NCBI GenBank assembly: GCA_000231825.2
Contig: JH720347.1
Span: 1 to 64,000, forward strand
Length of the DNA stretch: 64,000 nt
From: Tetrahymena elliotti 4EA
Taxonomy: Eukaryota; Ciliophora; Oligohymenophorea; Hymenostomatida; Tetrahymenidae
Direction of reading: 5' to 3'
Positions 10,905 through 23,600 of this stretch are shown here, in pieces. The notes under the pieces were generated by a model, which saw only the letters and a list, made by a program, of their open reading frames with translations, was not told where the DNA came from and made no database searches. Each line of letters starts with the position of its first letter. Positions within the stretch are counted from its first letter, which is position 1. The translations under genes and the position numbers were made by a program.

Positions 10905-13900
10905 ATGAGTATAGAAAATAGTAATCAGAAAGCATATGAGACCAAATCTCCTAAAAGTTAAATCAATAATTAGGAGAGTTTTGTAGTTGATTAAGATAAA
11001 GATTAGTAAGAAGGAGCATTAAAAAAAAGTCAATTAAATTCTGAATTAACTTCAAGCTAACAATTTGAAAACATAAAAGATATCATAAAAAGGCAAGATA
11101 AAAGTGGTTAAAAACAATATAGTTAAGATGCTTAGTAGTATTTGATTGACTTTAAAAAATATCTTCAAAAAAAGTAAGTTGAGAAGAAAAGGAATTTAAA
11201 TAATGATTTGGAAGATTTTATTTTAAGCAAAGAGCTAGAAGAAAGTTAAAAAAACAAGTAGAAGCTACCAAACCGTTAAGATATAATACAAAAAGAACTT
11301 AATAAGAGATTGAAATTGATTTCAAAGTCAAAAGAAGCAAAATTTAATGATATTGTAGGCGTATTTAAAAAGCTTGAAACTTTTATTGATATAAAACCAT
11401 TTTTACATGATCTGAACACTGTAAACAATACAAAAATTTACAATACAATTTAAGATTTGAAGTAAAGAATTGCAGAAAAAAGAAATTAAGAGGAAGTTGA
11501 AGTTATGCTTGAATAAGTTAAATAAAAAATATAAAAGTAAGAATAAGAGCAAGAAGAGGAAAACAAAATACTTAATAGAGGAATGAAATAATTTGAGTAA
11601 AAAACTTAGCTCCTAAAAGATACATTTAATTATGTTATGGATTGGAAAAAAAGTCATGATATAACCAAAGGTATTTTATCAGACCAGCTTATTGACCACT
11701 ACAGGTTACAAGATAACTTTTACTAAGACTTGATAAATGTAAATTAATAATTAAAAAACAATTAAAATATTTAAAATTAAGTGTAGAAAAATCAAAATAC
11801 AAATTTCTGTTTAAGATAAATGAGCAACTTTTAATTAGAAAATAACCTGAAAATAAAATCAATTATTTCAAAACTAAAAAAATATTTGCAGATTAAACTA
11901 TTTTAAGTCATTTAGGTAGGTATTCATTAGTGAAATAAAAATGAAGTTGATTTTAAAATAGTATCTATCCATCAATTAATACATGTTCGTCTTTGAAGAT
12001 TAAAAAATTTAAATGAGATAAATGATTACTTAATTATTGCTTTCTCTTACTCTCTCTCAATAATTTCTAATTAAGAGTAGTTTTTCTTGAGAAAACAATA
12101 AAAAAATCAAATTAATTTTCTAAAAAGCTAACAAAAATTGAGATACTTCAATACTAAAATTATTTTAAGTATGTTTAAGGAAACAATGATTTGTAAAAAG
12201 AAAAATAGAATAGATTTAAGAGTAGACTTAATTAAAAAATTAAGATACTAGTATCAGAAAATTTTCAATTTTAATATCCTAATTCTTTCTCGTTTAATTT
12301 TATTTATTTTTTTTTCTGTAGAAAATTAAGATTTTTATCAAAATATTTTTAATTATTAAAAAAAGAAAAATGATCCTGACATTGATACTTTTTAGTTTTA
12401 TGATGATTTAAATAGGTAGTTATTTAGGAAGAAGACTCTGTTCTAGAAATATAATCCTTCTTTATTAGATTCTAGAAAATCATCTTTGAATTAGAACAAC
12501 TAATTTCTTAACTAAGACTAAGTGATGTAAGAGGATGATGATATTGGCTCAAATAAAAAGAGTAGGCTAAGAAATTAAGAAGAGGAAATAACAGAAGAAG
12601 AAAAGTTGAGACTTGCTGAGTAAAGCATTAAAACAAAGTTGCTAACAATAGATGGATTTGAAAAAGATCATCAAAAATTTTCTGATTAAACTTATTTTAA
12701 CAATTTTTAAGAGAAAGCAATATAAATAAGAAAGAATTTACAAAAAGCCACTGAAATTGTTTTCAAGAAGAAATGGGCTAATGCTAACGTTAAGTTAAAG
12801 AAGATGAGGGAAGATGACTATAACAAAGTAATGAAATAAATTAGAGAAACTGAGAAATCTACAAGACATTATCAAGCTTTATAAAAAAGCAATTTATTTA
12901 ATAAAAATGTAGAATCTTAAGTTGCAAAAATATTTAAAAGCCCTTCGAAAATATAAAATGGGAGTGAACAACAGAAATAAAATGAGTTAAAATCAAAAAA
13001 TAGCATACAACTACATAAAGATATAACTGGCTAGAAGTCATATAAGAAGCAATTTAGTACAACAGATAGCTATATTTCAAAGGATTCCTAAAATTATTAG
13101 CATTAGCATGCAAAATCTCCTCGTATTGATTCAGAATATTCCTATAAAGAAGATGATTTAGAATAAGCTAATTTATCTCAAACAATAGAAGATATAGATG
13201 AAGAATTCGAAGAAGATGATGCTTATTCTAAAAAATGGAAATAAATCTAAAATGATAAAAGACTAAGCCAAAGCATAAATCATAATTTGTATTCATCTTC
13301 TAAATTAGAAAGATTAAGCTCTTTCAACAATTCTAAAGAATCAACCCCAAAATAAAACAATGAAAAAATATTTACTTTTATTACAAATAAAAACATTAAT
13401 GAAACTATTAACTAATAAAATAGAAGCTAATTTGGTGCTTAGATGAGCCCTTCTTCATAGTCTTTATTAATGAATTCAATATCAAATCCTCATCAAAGTA
13501 GAAGAAAATCATCTAATTTACAAAATAATTCTATGAAATTAATAAAAGAAAATAATGTAAGTGAGCTTTAGAATTAATACTATTTCCCTTCTTCTACTAG
13601 AACTCTTTCAAATTAAACTTCTTAATTCAAAAATCTTAAATTTTAAAACTCTCCATTATCGAATGTTTCTTATGCCTAAACTTCTCGAAGAAATATATCT
13701 TAATAGCATGCAATTTTAAAAAATAGCAGTTCTGCTTAATAAATTTAGTAAAAATAGGAATAAAACCATTTTTTGCTAAGTTTAACAAGCCGAACCAGCT
13801 TACATCCATAAAAAAAGTAAGTACTTAATCTGACATAAATTAATAAAAGTCAAGGAAATTTTAGACAAACTCACTTTTAAAGTTAAGATAGCAGAAATAA

Positions 13901-14352
13901 TCTAAAGATAAATATAATTGATTAAGTTGAAGATTCAAAAGATAAGTTTTGTAAGTTAGACAGTTTCTCAATCTAAAATCCTCCTTGTTCTCCATCTCAA
14001 AGGCAGATAAATAATGATCAAATTTATTATAAAGAATAATCTAGAAAGTAAATAGATACTTAAAATGCACTAGACAAGCATCTTTTCGGAGTCAAATTTT
14101 AAAAGTTTTTAAGTGATATAGATAATCATTAACTCAGGTTTGGAATTACTAAAGAAAGATATCAATCAAAAATTAACTAAATCTAAAAAAAATATGATAA
14201 TGAAATCACAAAATTCGAGCCTCCCAAACTTGATATCTTTAAATCAATACAATTGTAAGTTTATTTCTTATTTTAAATTTTAAATAAAATTTTAATTTAA
14301 TTTAAGATATGATGATAGAAACTAGAAATACTCAAAAGGAAAAATAATTTGA
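10905..14352 (+). CDS. Large charged coiled-coil protein, function unknown
   Basis: Open Gln-recoded frames run from ATG 10905 to TGA 14350-14352, about 1,000 residues. The first exon (to about 11915) is Lys/Glu/Gln-rich and helical (EEVEVMLEQVKQKIQKQEQE). The middle has an acidic segment (EEEITEEEKLRLAEQ) and a basic helical one (KWANANVKLKKMREDDYNKV). The C-terminal third is Ser/Asn/Gln-rich and disordered, then a short conserved-looking end (LRFGITKERY) and a last exon after a 52-base intron at 14255-14306. Splicing between about 11916 and 12360 is not resolved; several small exons are likely. No domain is recognised. The layout fits a ciliate cytoskeletal or ciliary structural protein, but that is a guess. 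Confidence 0.7.
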
Positions 14353-15094
14353 CAAAGATGATTATAAACTAGATGAATTTTTATTAATAAATAAATTATA
14401 CAAAATCAAATAAAAAATGTTCCACTGTTATTCTATTATGGTATTTATTTATTCATTTGATAAAATTTAATACGTTTTTTAGTAAGTTTAAATATTTAAT
14501 TTATTAATTTATTTCTATCTTCCTTCAATCATTAAGATAGAGGTAAGCAAATTTAATAATTAACTGAATATCTGAAAAATAATCATCTAGTCTACATTTT
14601 TTTACATTTTTAAATAAATAAAAGAAAATAAAAAATGTTTCTATGCTAATGTGATACAAATTTATTCTTTTAATAGTTTACTATTAGCATAATTTATATT
14701 TTTTATTATATTGTATGTATTTCAGAATGAAAAATTTCTAAATTTAATTGTGAAATCAAAAATATCATTTTAACATACAATAATAAATTTTAATTATTAT
14801 TTTAATAACACATATATTTACTGAAAGATAAATGGTATTTGATTTTAAAGAGAAAAAAATTTTTTTAAATTAAATTAAAAATTATTTTCTTTAATGAAAA
14901 TGAATAAAGTAGAACAAAGTTTAACACACGTTTATTTTATAAGAAATTTTTGTTTATTAGTTTTATTAAAAATTTTTTTGATATTGGAAATAGAAAGAAT
15001 TTATGGCACTTTAGAAGTTTAGAAAACAATTTAAGTCAATTATTAATTAATTATAAATCAATTTAGAATTTCGAAATATCTTCAAGTAAAAAAA
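14353..15094. other. Intergenic region
   Basis: AT-rich, tandem orientation. It should carry the 3' end of the coiled-coil gene and the promoter of the E2 gene. No motif recognised. Confidence 0.5.
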
Positions 15095-15760
15095 ATGAAG
15101 TTTTCAGATACCGTTAATAGGATAAATAAGGAATATTAGAGACTTTAGAAAAATCCAGTTGAAAACGTTTTAGCTGTCCCCGATCCTAAAAATATGTTTT
15201 AATGGCATTTTTGTATTTATGGATTAGTTGATTGCCCTTTTGAAGGTGGAGTTTATCATGGTATATTGAGTTTACCTCCTGAATATCCTATGAAGCCTCC
15301 TTCAATAAAAATATTAACTCCTAATGGGAGATTTAAAGAAGGCTCAAATATTTGCACTAGCTTCACAAATTATCATCCAGAATCTTGGTAATTAACATGG
15401 AATATAGAAAAAATGTTAATAGCAATGATCAGCTTTATGAATGATAATGATCCTAGTGCTGGTGTAGTTCAAACAAGCCAGTCTGAAAAAATAAGACTTG
15501 CAAAAAAGAGTATAGTATGGAACATAAAAAATGATGAAGAGTTTGTTCGTTTCTTCAAACCTTATTATAAATAGTTAAATATAGAGCCTAGCTTATTTAC
15601 TGACCCATAAAAATTGAAGGAATATGAAGAATAATTGTAATTTACGCAATCAGCATCAGAACATGAAAACAAAGTTAGAAATTTTGAAAAAGTATTATTT
15701 TTTGGAGCCTCAATCTTTTTAGTTATGTGTTCATATTTATACATGAAATCATTAAAATGA
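15095..15760 (+). CDS. UBC6: Ubiquitin-conjugating enzyme, UBE2J/Ubc6 type, tail-anchored
   Basis: Intronless 221-residue frame. It carries a complete UBC fold: NRINKEYQRLQKNP, the PFEGGVYHG strand, LPPEYPMKPPSIKILTPNGRF, and the active site NICTSFTNYHPESW. The catalytic cysteine is residue 87 (codon 15353-15355). The ...CTSFTNYHPESW stretch replaces the usual HPN tripeptide region in the way seen in the Ubc6/UBE2J branch. The last ~22 residues are a hydrophobic tail anchor (VLFFGASIFLVMCSYLYM) followed by a short basic end, which places the enzyme on the ER surface facing the cytosol. Family members supply ubiquitin in ER-associated degradation. Substrates and E3 partner are not known here. 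Confidence 0.93.
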
Positions 15761-16437
15761 ATTAAGTATACAATTTACATAATATGTATTTGCTATTAAT
15801 GTATTAGATATCGCTCATAATTTTTTTAAAATAATATTTCCATAATTTTACTATAAATTATTCTAAAAATTATTAAAAACTTTATTGAAAACCTTATAAA
15901 AAATTTAATAGAATGTTAATCAAATAAATTAAAGATAATAACAAACATCTCATCCATCAAAAACATATCAGGATTAAAATTGTTAATTTGATGATAAATA
16001 TTCTTATTGTTAACTTATTTGAAATGAAAAATAATTTTACTTTTTTCTTTTAATTTACTGAAAAAAATTTTGGAGAGAAAATCATTTTTTTAAATAAAAA
16101 AATAATTAATTTTTAAAAAAGTCATTTTATTTTTAAATAGAAAAATTAGTATATTTTCTCTTATCTTAGAACACTATATTCACCAAATTATTATCGATCA
16201 ATCGATCTATTTATTTATTTTGCTATGTTAGAGAAAGAGAATCTCAACTAGATTTTCTCTTTACTAATAGAAATATCTTTGATTTTTTGTTTGTGTGTGA
16301 ATGAAAAAGTACTAAGTAAATCAAATATTAACAAAATTAATAATCTTAAAATAAAAACTCTAAAAAGGTTAAAAAGATATATTATTACTATTACTTTAAC
16401 AAGCATTAAGTTTAATTTAAAACTTTCAAAAACAAAA
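15761..16437. other. Intergenic region and 5' leader
   Basis: AT-rich. Near 16193-16212 there is a short repeated ATCGATC-type motif. An upstream in-frame ATG at 16279 exists, but the sequence between it and 16438 is AT-rich and not protein-like, so I treat it as leader. Confidence 0.5.
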
Positions 16438-18156
16438 ATGGATAGCCAAAATAAAGAAGAACTAACTCCTGAGCAAATTGCTCAATTAGCAAAGTAAAAG
16501 AAAAAAGAAAATGAAATAAAAAAGAAATAAGCTGCTGAAGAATGGAAAAGATAATAGTAACTTAAAAAGGAATAGGAAGCTAATTAATTGAATAATAAAG
16601 ATGCTCCTGCTGCAAATTAAAATGATACTTAAAAAAATGTTTAATATTCTACCTCAAAAGATACACCAAAAACAAGCTAATAAGCTCCTAAATAGGAGTT
16701 AGCAGCTCCTCAAAAATCTCAAAAGGATGACACAAATAATAAATAAAAGCAAAACTAGCAAGCTATCCAAAGTAGAAATTAAAGAATTTAACAATAATAA
16801 AGCAAGACAAATAGTTTAATTTCACATTTGAGTACCTTTGACCAAATCAGCTTTAAACAAGTTAGAGAAAAATACTAAAACCACCCTTATGCAGTAATAT
16901 TTTTATGTTTAATTTTACATAAAAAAGCCTAATAAATATATAAAATGCTTATTTTGTTTCTTTTAATTAATATTATTCTTTTAATTTTAAAGAACTCTTT
17001 ACTCCATCCAGCTCTTTTAGAAGTGGCTTTAAAAATAAACAATGGATAGATTGTTGGATCTAATAGAAGATGTCTTGCCTTTTTAGATGCTCTCAAGAAA
17101 ATTATAACTGATTTTAAATTAAAGGATGGCGATGTTTTTTATAAGGAATTAACAAATTGCATTGATAGTTTATATAGCTATTTAGAAACTTTCAGAGCTC
17201 TTCCTGAAGGTTTAAAAACTGCATTCAAATATATTAAAAATATTGTTAGTTACCTCGTTAAATCAACAATATCTATTGAACCTTAAAAAAAATGGATTAA
17301 CTAATAAATCGATGTTTTTATTAAGTAAAAGATATTAAACGCTTAAGATTTAATGATTCAAACAGTAAATTAACTAACATATAAATGAATCTTTTCTAAA
17401 ACTAATCTTTTATGTTTTAAAAATAAAAAAAGGGTTTAGATTTAATTAAAAATGATGATGTTATTCTTGTTTATGCTAGATCTTAAGTTGTTGAAAATTT
17501 GTTATTGACAGCACATAAAAAGGGAAAATAATTTACTGTTATTGTTGTTGATAATCCTCCATTCAATGAAGGAAAAGTTCTCTTGTAGAATTTAAGTGAA
17601 GCTGGTATTGAAACTATCTATACTCTTCTATCAAATATTCCCTATTTCATTAAAAAGACAAGCAAAATATTTGTTGGAGCTCAATCTATGCTTACTAACG
17701 GAGCTCTTATTTCCAGAGTAGGTACTGCTCTTGTAAAAATAAATTTTAATTTCAAATATCAATATTTATATTATTTATTTTTTACTAAAAGCTTGCCTGT
17801 GTTGCTAGAGATTTTAGAACTCCTTTCCATGTCTTCTGTGAAAGTTATAAATTTTCTGAAAAAAGTTAGCTAGATTCTCTCTCTTCAAATGAATTATGTC
17901 TGCATAAGAATCAAGATAGTAATGATCACCCTCAAAACCACCAATACCTTAAGATCAATTTAAGATATGATTTAACTCCTTGTGAATATGTTAATATGGT
18001 AAAATAAATATTCTATATTTTAATTTTAATAAAGAATTAAAATATCTATAGGTCATCACAGAAATAGGTCCAGTTCCTCCCACTTCAGTTCATGCAATTA
18101 TAAGAGAATTTACAAGCTATGATTATGTTGGTAAAATAGAACTTCCCAGTGAGTGA
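16438..18156 (+). CDS. EIF2B4: Translation initiation factor eIF2B delta subunit
   Basis: Five phase-0 exons give 479 residues: 16438-16893, 16993-17364, 17433-17732, 17792-17998 and 18052-18156. The N-terminal ~130 residues are Lys/Gln-rich with an MDSQNKEELTPEQIAQLAK start, matching the basic, disordered extension of delta subunits. The conserved domain follows: LLHPALLEVALKINNGQ, GSNRRCLAFLDALKKII, DDVILVYARSQVVENLLL, VDNPPFNEGK, FVGAQSMLTNGALISRVGTA, DFRTPFHVFCESYKF, and ends with RYDLTPCEYV and VITEIGPVPPTSV. eIF2B is the guanine-nucleotide exchange factor for eIF2, and delta is one of its regulatory-body subunits that senses phosphorylated eIF2. The start at 16438 is preferred over 16279 because the upstream part is not protein-like. 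Confidence 0.93.
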
Positions 18157-18301
18157 TTATAATCTAGGTTTTCATTTAAATAACAAAAATAAACCTAATC
18201 TTATTTGTATTAACTTTTAAGTAATTTATATTTTTTGTTTCATTAATAATTTTAATAAAAAATTAATTACCAACTCTCTAAAATTAATTTACTTACTGAG
18301 A

Positions 18302-18550
18302 TCAAAAATCTTCTTGAGCCAACTTTAGAATAAAAAATATTTAAATGTTCAGTAAATAAAGGCTGATTTTATCTTCTTATACTGTCTAATAATCTACCCT
18401 AAACTAAAACCACTTTTGCATAAATTGTAAACTTAAGTGTGAACCACATTTTACATCTCCATATTCTTCATCAATTTAATTTTATCTTCTCAGAAAAATG
18501 AATCCATTTTTATTTTTCAGTTAAAATAAAAAAGCTTTTTTAAAAGCCAT
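18302..18550 (-). CDS. Small ORF, possible protein or gene fragment
   Basis: An 83-codon frame from ATG 18550 to TGA 18302, using TAA/TAG as Gln. The middle (DEEYGDVKCGSHLSLQFMQKW) is less AT-driven than the flanks and looks like real protein. No family is recognised. It faces the eIF2B gene tail to tail. It could be a small gene, the last exon of something longer, or a remnant. Confidence 0.35.
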
Positions 18551-19027
18551 TTCAGTCTTTAAATATTTTATGAAATAACTTTACTAAAAGAATGAAAAAT
18601 TTATTGAAATAATTTTATGAGGAATTATATTGAAAATCAGCATAAAAGTCATATGTGAATTTCCTATCGAATTAATAAAATAATTAATTATTACAAGATC
18701 TCAATCTATTTTTTAAATTATATGTTTGTATTTTTATGGAGGAAGTATTAGGAATGTAGAATATTTAATTGAAATTACTATTTTAATTCAAGCAAACATA
18801 ATGAATGCATTTTAAATTAATTTTTGAAGTAGAAGATAAATATTAGAATTAATTTAATCATCAGACTAAATAAATAATATACTTAAAAAAGGATATAAAT
18901 AATTAAGATTTACATAAATATTATAGGTTTTTGGAATTATTTTATCTGTTTTTTTGTATTATAATACTTTCCTAATGTTAATTAATTTACTTTATTTTTT
19001 TTTTACATCTAAAAATATCTTAATTAA
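18551..19027. other. Intergenic region
   Basis: AT-rich, no coding or RNA signal seen. Confidence 0.4.
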
Positions 19028-19246
19028 TCACTCTATTTCATCTAAGTTATCATTATCATTAAATATGTCTACATAATCATCTTCTTCATTATAATCTTAT
19101 TTAAATTTACTGCTTAATCCATTATGTGTTATTTTAGTTTGAACAACAACAGTTTTGTCATCAGACTTATACTTTTTAGGGATTTCATAAATAGATTTTC
19201 CTTTGGAGTTAACTCTTTCTATATCTGTTTTGATTGACTCACCCAT
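19028..19246 (-). CDS. Small acidic-tailed protein, unknown
   Basis: Intronless 72-residue frame from ATG 19246 to TGA 19028. It starts MGESIKTDIERVNSKGKSIYEIPKKYKSDD (given here as its character: basic and polar), contains a short beta-like VVVQTKITHNG segment, and ends in an acidic stretch rich in Asp, Glu and Asn (DYNEEDDYVDIFNDNDN). Codon choice and the lack of stops support coding. The second residue Gly after Met would allow N-myristoylation, but that is only a possibility. No family is recognised. Confidence 0.6.
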
Positions 19247-20622
19247 TTTCTGATTTTAAAATAAATTTTTAATATCTTAGATGGGATGGATTCAAATTCC
19301 ATTATAATAATTCAATTAAATTACATGCATAACTCTTTCCTTCCACCACATAACTGCAGGAGGAACTAGACATAGGGTTACCAAACCTTTTGAGTTAATT
19401 TAGCAAAAATAAATTAGTTGCTAGAATTAATTTGTAAAATGATCAAGCAAGAAGAAAATAATTAAATGAGTTTAAGTTTAAATAAAATGGGGAATATTAT
19501 TGAATGAAGACAAGCTAAGTACCTAGTTTTAAGTAAACACTGAAATATTTGTTAAGAGATTTAATATCAAATTTCATAATTCTACTAAAATTGCTGCTTT
19601 TATTATGATCTAAATGGATACTTAGTAATCAGTAATTAATTAGTATTAAGGTATATTAATTAATTTTTTATATTAAAATAATCTTTTAATGGCACTACAT
19701 GCATCTTTCTAGAAGTCTCTACAAATACACCTAGTAAAATGCATTTATTGTTAACATTAAAATGTAATTATAAAATATTCTAAGATTCTTTCATAAAATA
19801 ATATAAATGATAAAAAAATAAATTGTATTTAAGAAGGGAATTATTTTACAAGAATATCTTTTTTGGAAATAAAAAGATTTAAACATATTTAATTAAAACT
19901 TTAAATTATGTAAAATACTGAGGAGTATCTAATTTTTTTAAAAAATTTTAATAAGAATCTATAATAAGTTCTTTATTAGTATTGCTTTTACTGAAAACTT
20001 TAAAACGATTTAATGTACAATTGATTAATATTAATAGAACAAAAATTACTTTTGAATATTTGTTAATATGCAAACAAATTTAATTAAGTTTCAAAACATA
20101 AAATTAGTTTGTAATGTAATTGTTTTTGCAACTTAAATTACCAAATAAAGCTTTCTTAAATTCAACTTTTTATCAAATTTAAAATAAAAAAACGGTTTTT
20201 TTAAAGTTAGAGAAATGTGATTCTTATTTTGTGTCCAAAATTTTTTAAATTTATAAACAGGAAGCTGAGTATTTTTTTAGCATAGATTATTTTTACATGA
20301 ACTATAGTCTAAATATAGCATCTAGAAAGGAATATTAGATACGTTATAAGAATTAAAGTTATATGAATGGTTTTAATTTTTTTGTAACTTTTTATTTCAT
20401 AATTAAAACTAGACTTAGCTGAAAGTGACAAATTGAAAAGATATAACAATTCAAAAATAGATAAATTTTTAAGAAAATATGAGACAATTATTCAATATAT
20501 CTACTTAGAATAACCAATGTAAGGATTATTTATGAATTAAAGTAAAGTAAAAAAGTTAATTAATATTTTCTTACTTTAAATAAATAATTAAAAAGATAAA
20601 AAAAATAATTAATTATTAAAAA
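19247..20622. other. Divergent intergenic region
   Basis: About 1.4 kb, AT-rich, all frames frequently broken by TGA. It holds the promoters of the small minus-strand gene and the calpain. No element recognised. Confidence 0.5.
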
Positions 20623-23600
20623 ATGATTCTTACATAAAATAACAAGTTTTAGTTTGGTGCAGCACCTACTAACACCAATAATTTAAAAACAATCGATGAC
20701 TACAGGAGGGATATCAAGCTGCTAAAGTTAAAATACATATAGCTCTAAGAAGTCAATTAGAAATAAAAATAAAAATTAGAGTGGTACGATACAAAATTTC
20801 GTGTATTAGAAAAATAATCAAGCAATAATGCATCTATTGTTGACATTAATATATAAGACTAATCTTAGAATTAGAATTTAAGTAGAGTTGGATCATCTAA
20901 TAATTTTATGGGTACTGATTAACTAATTATGGAGTAATTTTCAAATAGGTGCAAAATGTATTTAGGCATGACTCCAGAAAGTTTATTTCGTGCAGCAGAT
21001 ATTAAATGTGAAGGAGTTTTAAAAGACGTTACGTTCAAATAATTTTTATTAAATACAAAATTAAACATGAAACCTCAACATATATAGAGAATAATATAAT
21101 TATGTGATTAAGAATGTACAGGAAGAATCACTAGATAAGTTTTTAGTGAGTGTCTTTAAGCTTTTTAAATCAACTAAGAGTCTATTTTAGAATAAATTAT
21201 TGGAGAGCCTTAGTAAGAAAAAAGAACTTACAATCAAAGAAGCTTTTATAAATTCTGTGAAAATCTTATTTAGCAGCTAATTTCACCATATGTGTGCTAT
21301 TCACATATTGATTATAACAATGTAAATAACTAAAACACTTTTCTTGACCTTTCTTTTTTATTTTTACATCAATGGATTTATTTCTTCATTATTCCAATCC
21401 TAATTTAATTTCTAAAAAATATTTTAATTTCCAAAAAGTTATTTCTTGAAATTTAGCCTAAAAAATATATTTTTGTTTGAAATTTTTTTTGAAAAAAGGA
21501 CGGATTTATTTCATATGAATAATTTTATGGTTTCACTACAAAGTTTATGAAAAATATAAATGATACTGAGATTATTGGTATTTACACATATCTAGACATT
21601 GAAAAGAGTTAGTAAATAAGCAAAGACTACTTTATTGTTTAAACTAAAAAAATGATGAGAATTATTTCAAATGATAAAAATATAAACATTAACAATTTTA
21701 TTGATTTAAAATCTTCAAGTGATAAAGCAGGAAAAGATAATTCTTAAAATGACAAAGAAAATAAATAAAATGAAAATAATGGCAATAGCGATCATGGTGA
21801 TTGTGATCATTCTAAAGGATAAGATTAATTCCATCCTAATAAGATTGATTTTGGTTTGAATGCGTTAGTTGATTTAAAATCACTGCTTTAGAAATTTGTG
21901 AACTCTTATAAAATTAATATTCCTAATTTAATCAAAATTATTGTTGATAATATGTCAGATTTTAGATCTGGAATTTTACTTTAAGATGTCTTTAATGCAA
22001 TCAGAAAAATAAAAAATTATAAGAAAGTTTCTAATGGAGATAAGTTACTCTTTTTCAAGGGCTTAGATATTGGTAAAAATGGATCTATTGACTATGAAGA
22101 ATTAATTAAGTTTTATTGTAAGTATAAATAGCCTGATTGGTCTGTTGAAATTATTTTTTACTTATTTGCAAGAATTTTACTTATTATTGAAACTGATGCC
22201 GAGTAGTATTTTAAATATCAAGGTTTTACATCTCAGTAAGTTCTTAAAAAATAAGAATTTATTAAATTTGCTAAGTCTGTATTTTGGATAGAAGACTCTG
22301 CTGTAGCTTAAGAGCTTTTCTAGTAATTAATTTTAAATATTTTAAAAATCACCTAATCAATTTTTATATAGGTTTTTAGATAAAGAATAAAGAAATGACA
22401 TTTATCTTTCTGCATTGATAGATTAAGTAGATTTTGAAATAGCAGAATAAAAGAGATTACTATTTGGAGTAGATAATGATTTGAATTCAACAACTAAATC
22501 AATTGGTTCAAGCAAAAAAGTTAATATAAAAGACATGGCTGAGCTTGAAAGTTTCAAGGAGATGGAGGAGAATTAAAAACTCTTACACATGAAAAAAGCT
22601 GCTCTTTCAGATGCAAATATGAGTCTTTAATAAATTTAAAATATTGTTAACTCTCTGAAACCAACTCTAAAGGACGAAGATTTCTTTTCTAAGGTATTTA
22701 CTTATTTATTCCTATGTTTAGAAATTGATTAAAATATTTTATTAAAATAAAAAGCTTGAAATTGGTGAAAATAAGTAAGTCATTAAAACTAAATGGGAAA
22801 CAATATTAAATGATGAAGTTTCATGCCTTAAAAAATGTGTTGATATTCTTTCTGAAATGAATGCAAAAGGATAAGATGTTTGGACAGACCCAGAGTTTGG
22901 CCCTAATGAGTAAAATGATCCTTATGGATCTTTGTCAATGTATTTCAGTTCAAACGATATTCCTCCTGGATGCCCTGAACCTGAAAATGTTAGGTGGTTA
23001 AGATTAAATGAGATTGTTAATGAATATATTGAAAAATAAGGTGATGAATATTTAACTGAAGATGAGAAAAAGGAATTGCAACACATCCACTTTTTGTATG
23101 AAGGTGCAAGTAGTAATGATGTTAAGTAAAGTAAATATTTAGGAGATTGTTGGTTTATTAGTGCCTTAAGTATCGTTTCAGAGTATAATGAATATGTAGA
23201 TGGAGAATTCGATCCTCATAAACCTGGCTAAACAGAAGATGATAAACTTTACATGATGAGTAGAGGTACTTATCCACCTCTTTTCCATTTCCTTTCTTAG
23301 TATGGTATTTATGTCATGAAATTTTTCAAAAACTATAAATGGCGTTATGTCATCATTGACAATAAACTTCCTTGCTTAGAAAATGGAGATATTGTAAATA
23401 ATTAAAGCTTATCAAATTTAAATTTATAATAAATTTATTTATTTGTTAGATTTTTTCATAATGTGCAACTAAAAATGAATTTTGGGTAAGCTTGATTGAA
23501 AAAGCTTATGCTAAAATACATACAAGCTATTAGGCATTAAATTCAGGAGATATGGGATAGGGACTTTAAGATTTAACAGGCAACCTTTCAATAAAAATAA

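Noticed and set aside
16279..16437. Upstream in-frame ATG extending the eIF2B delta start
   Set aside because: The extra 53 residues are AT-driven (Ile/Lys/Asn/Leu) and unlike any eIF2B; the ATG at 16438 starts protein-like sequence.
19265..19310. Possible tRNA T-arm (GGA-TTCAAAT-TCC)
   Set aside because: No D-arm, anticodon arm or acceptor stem can be drawn around it.
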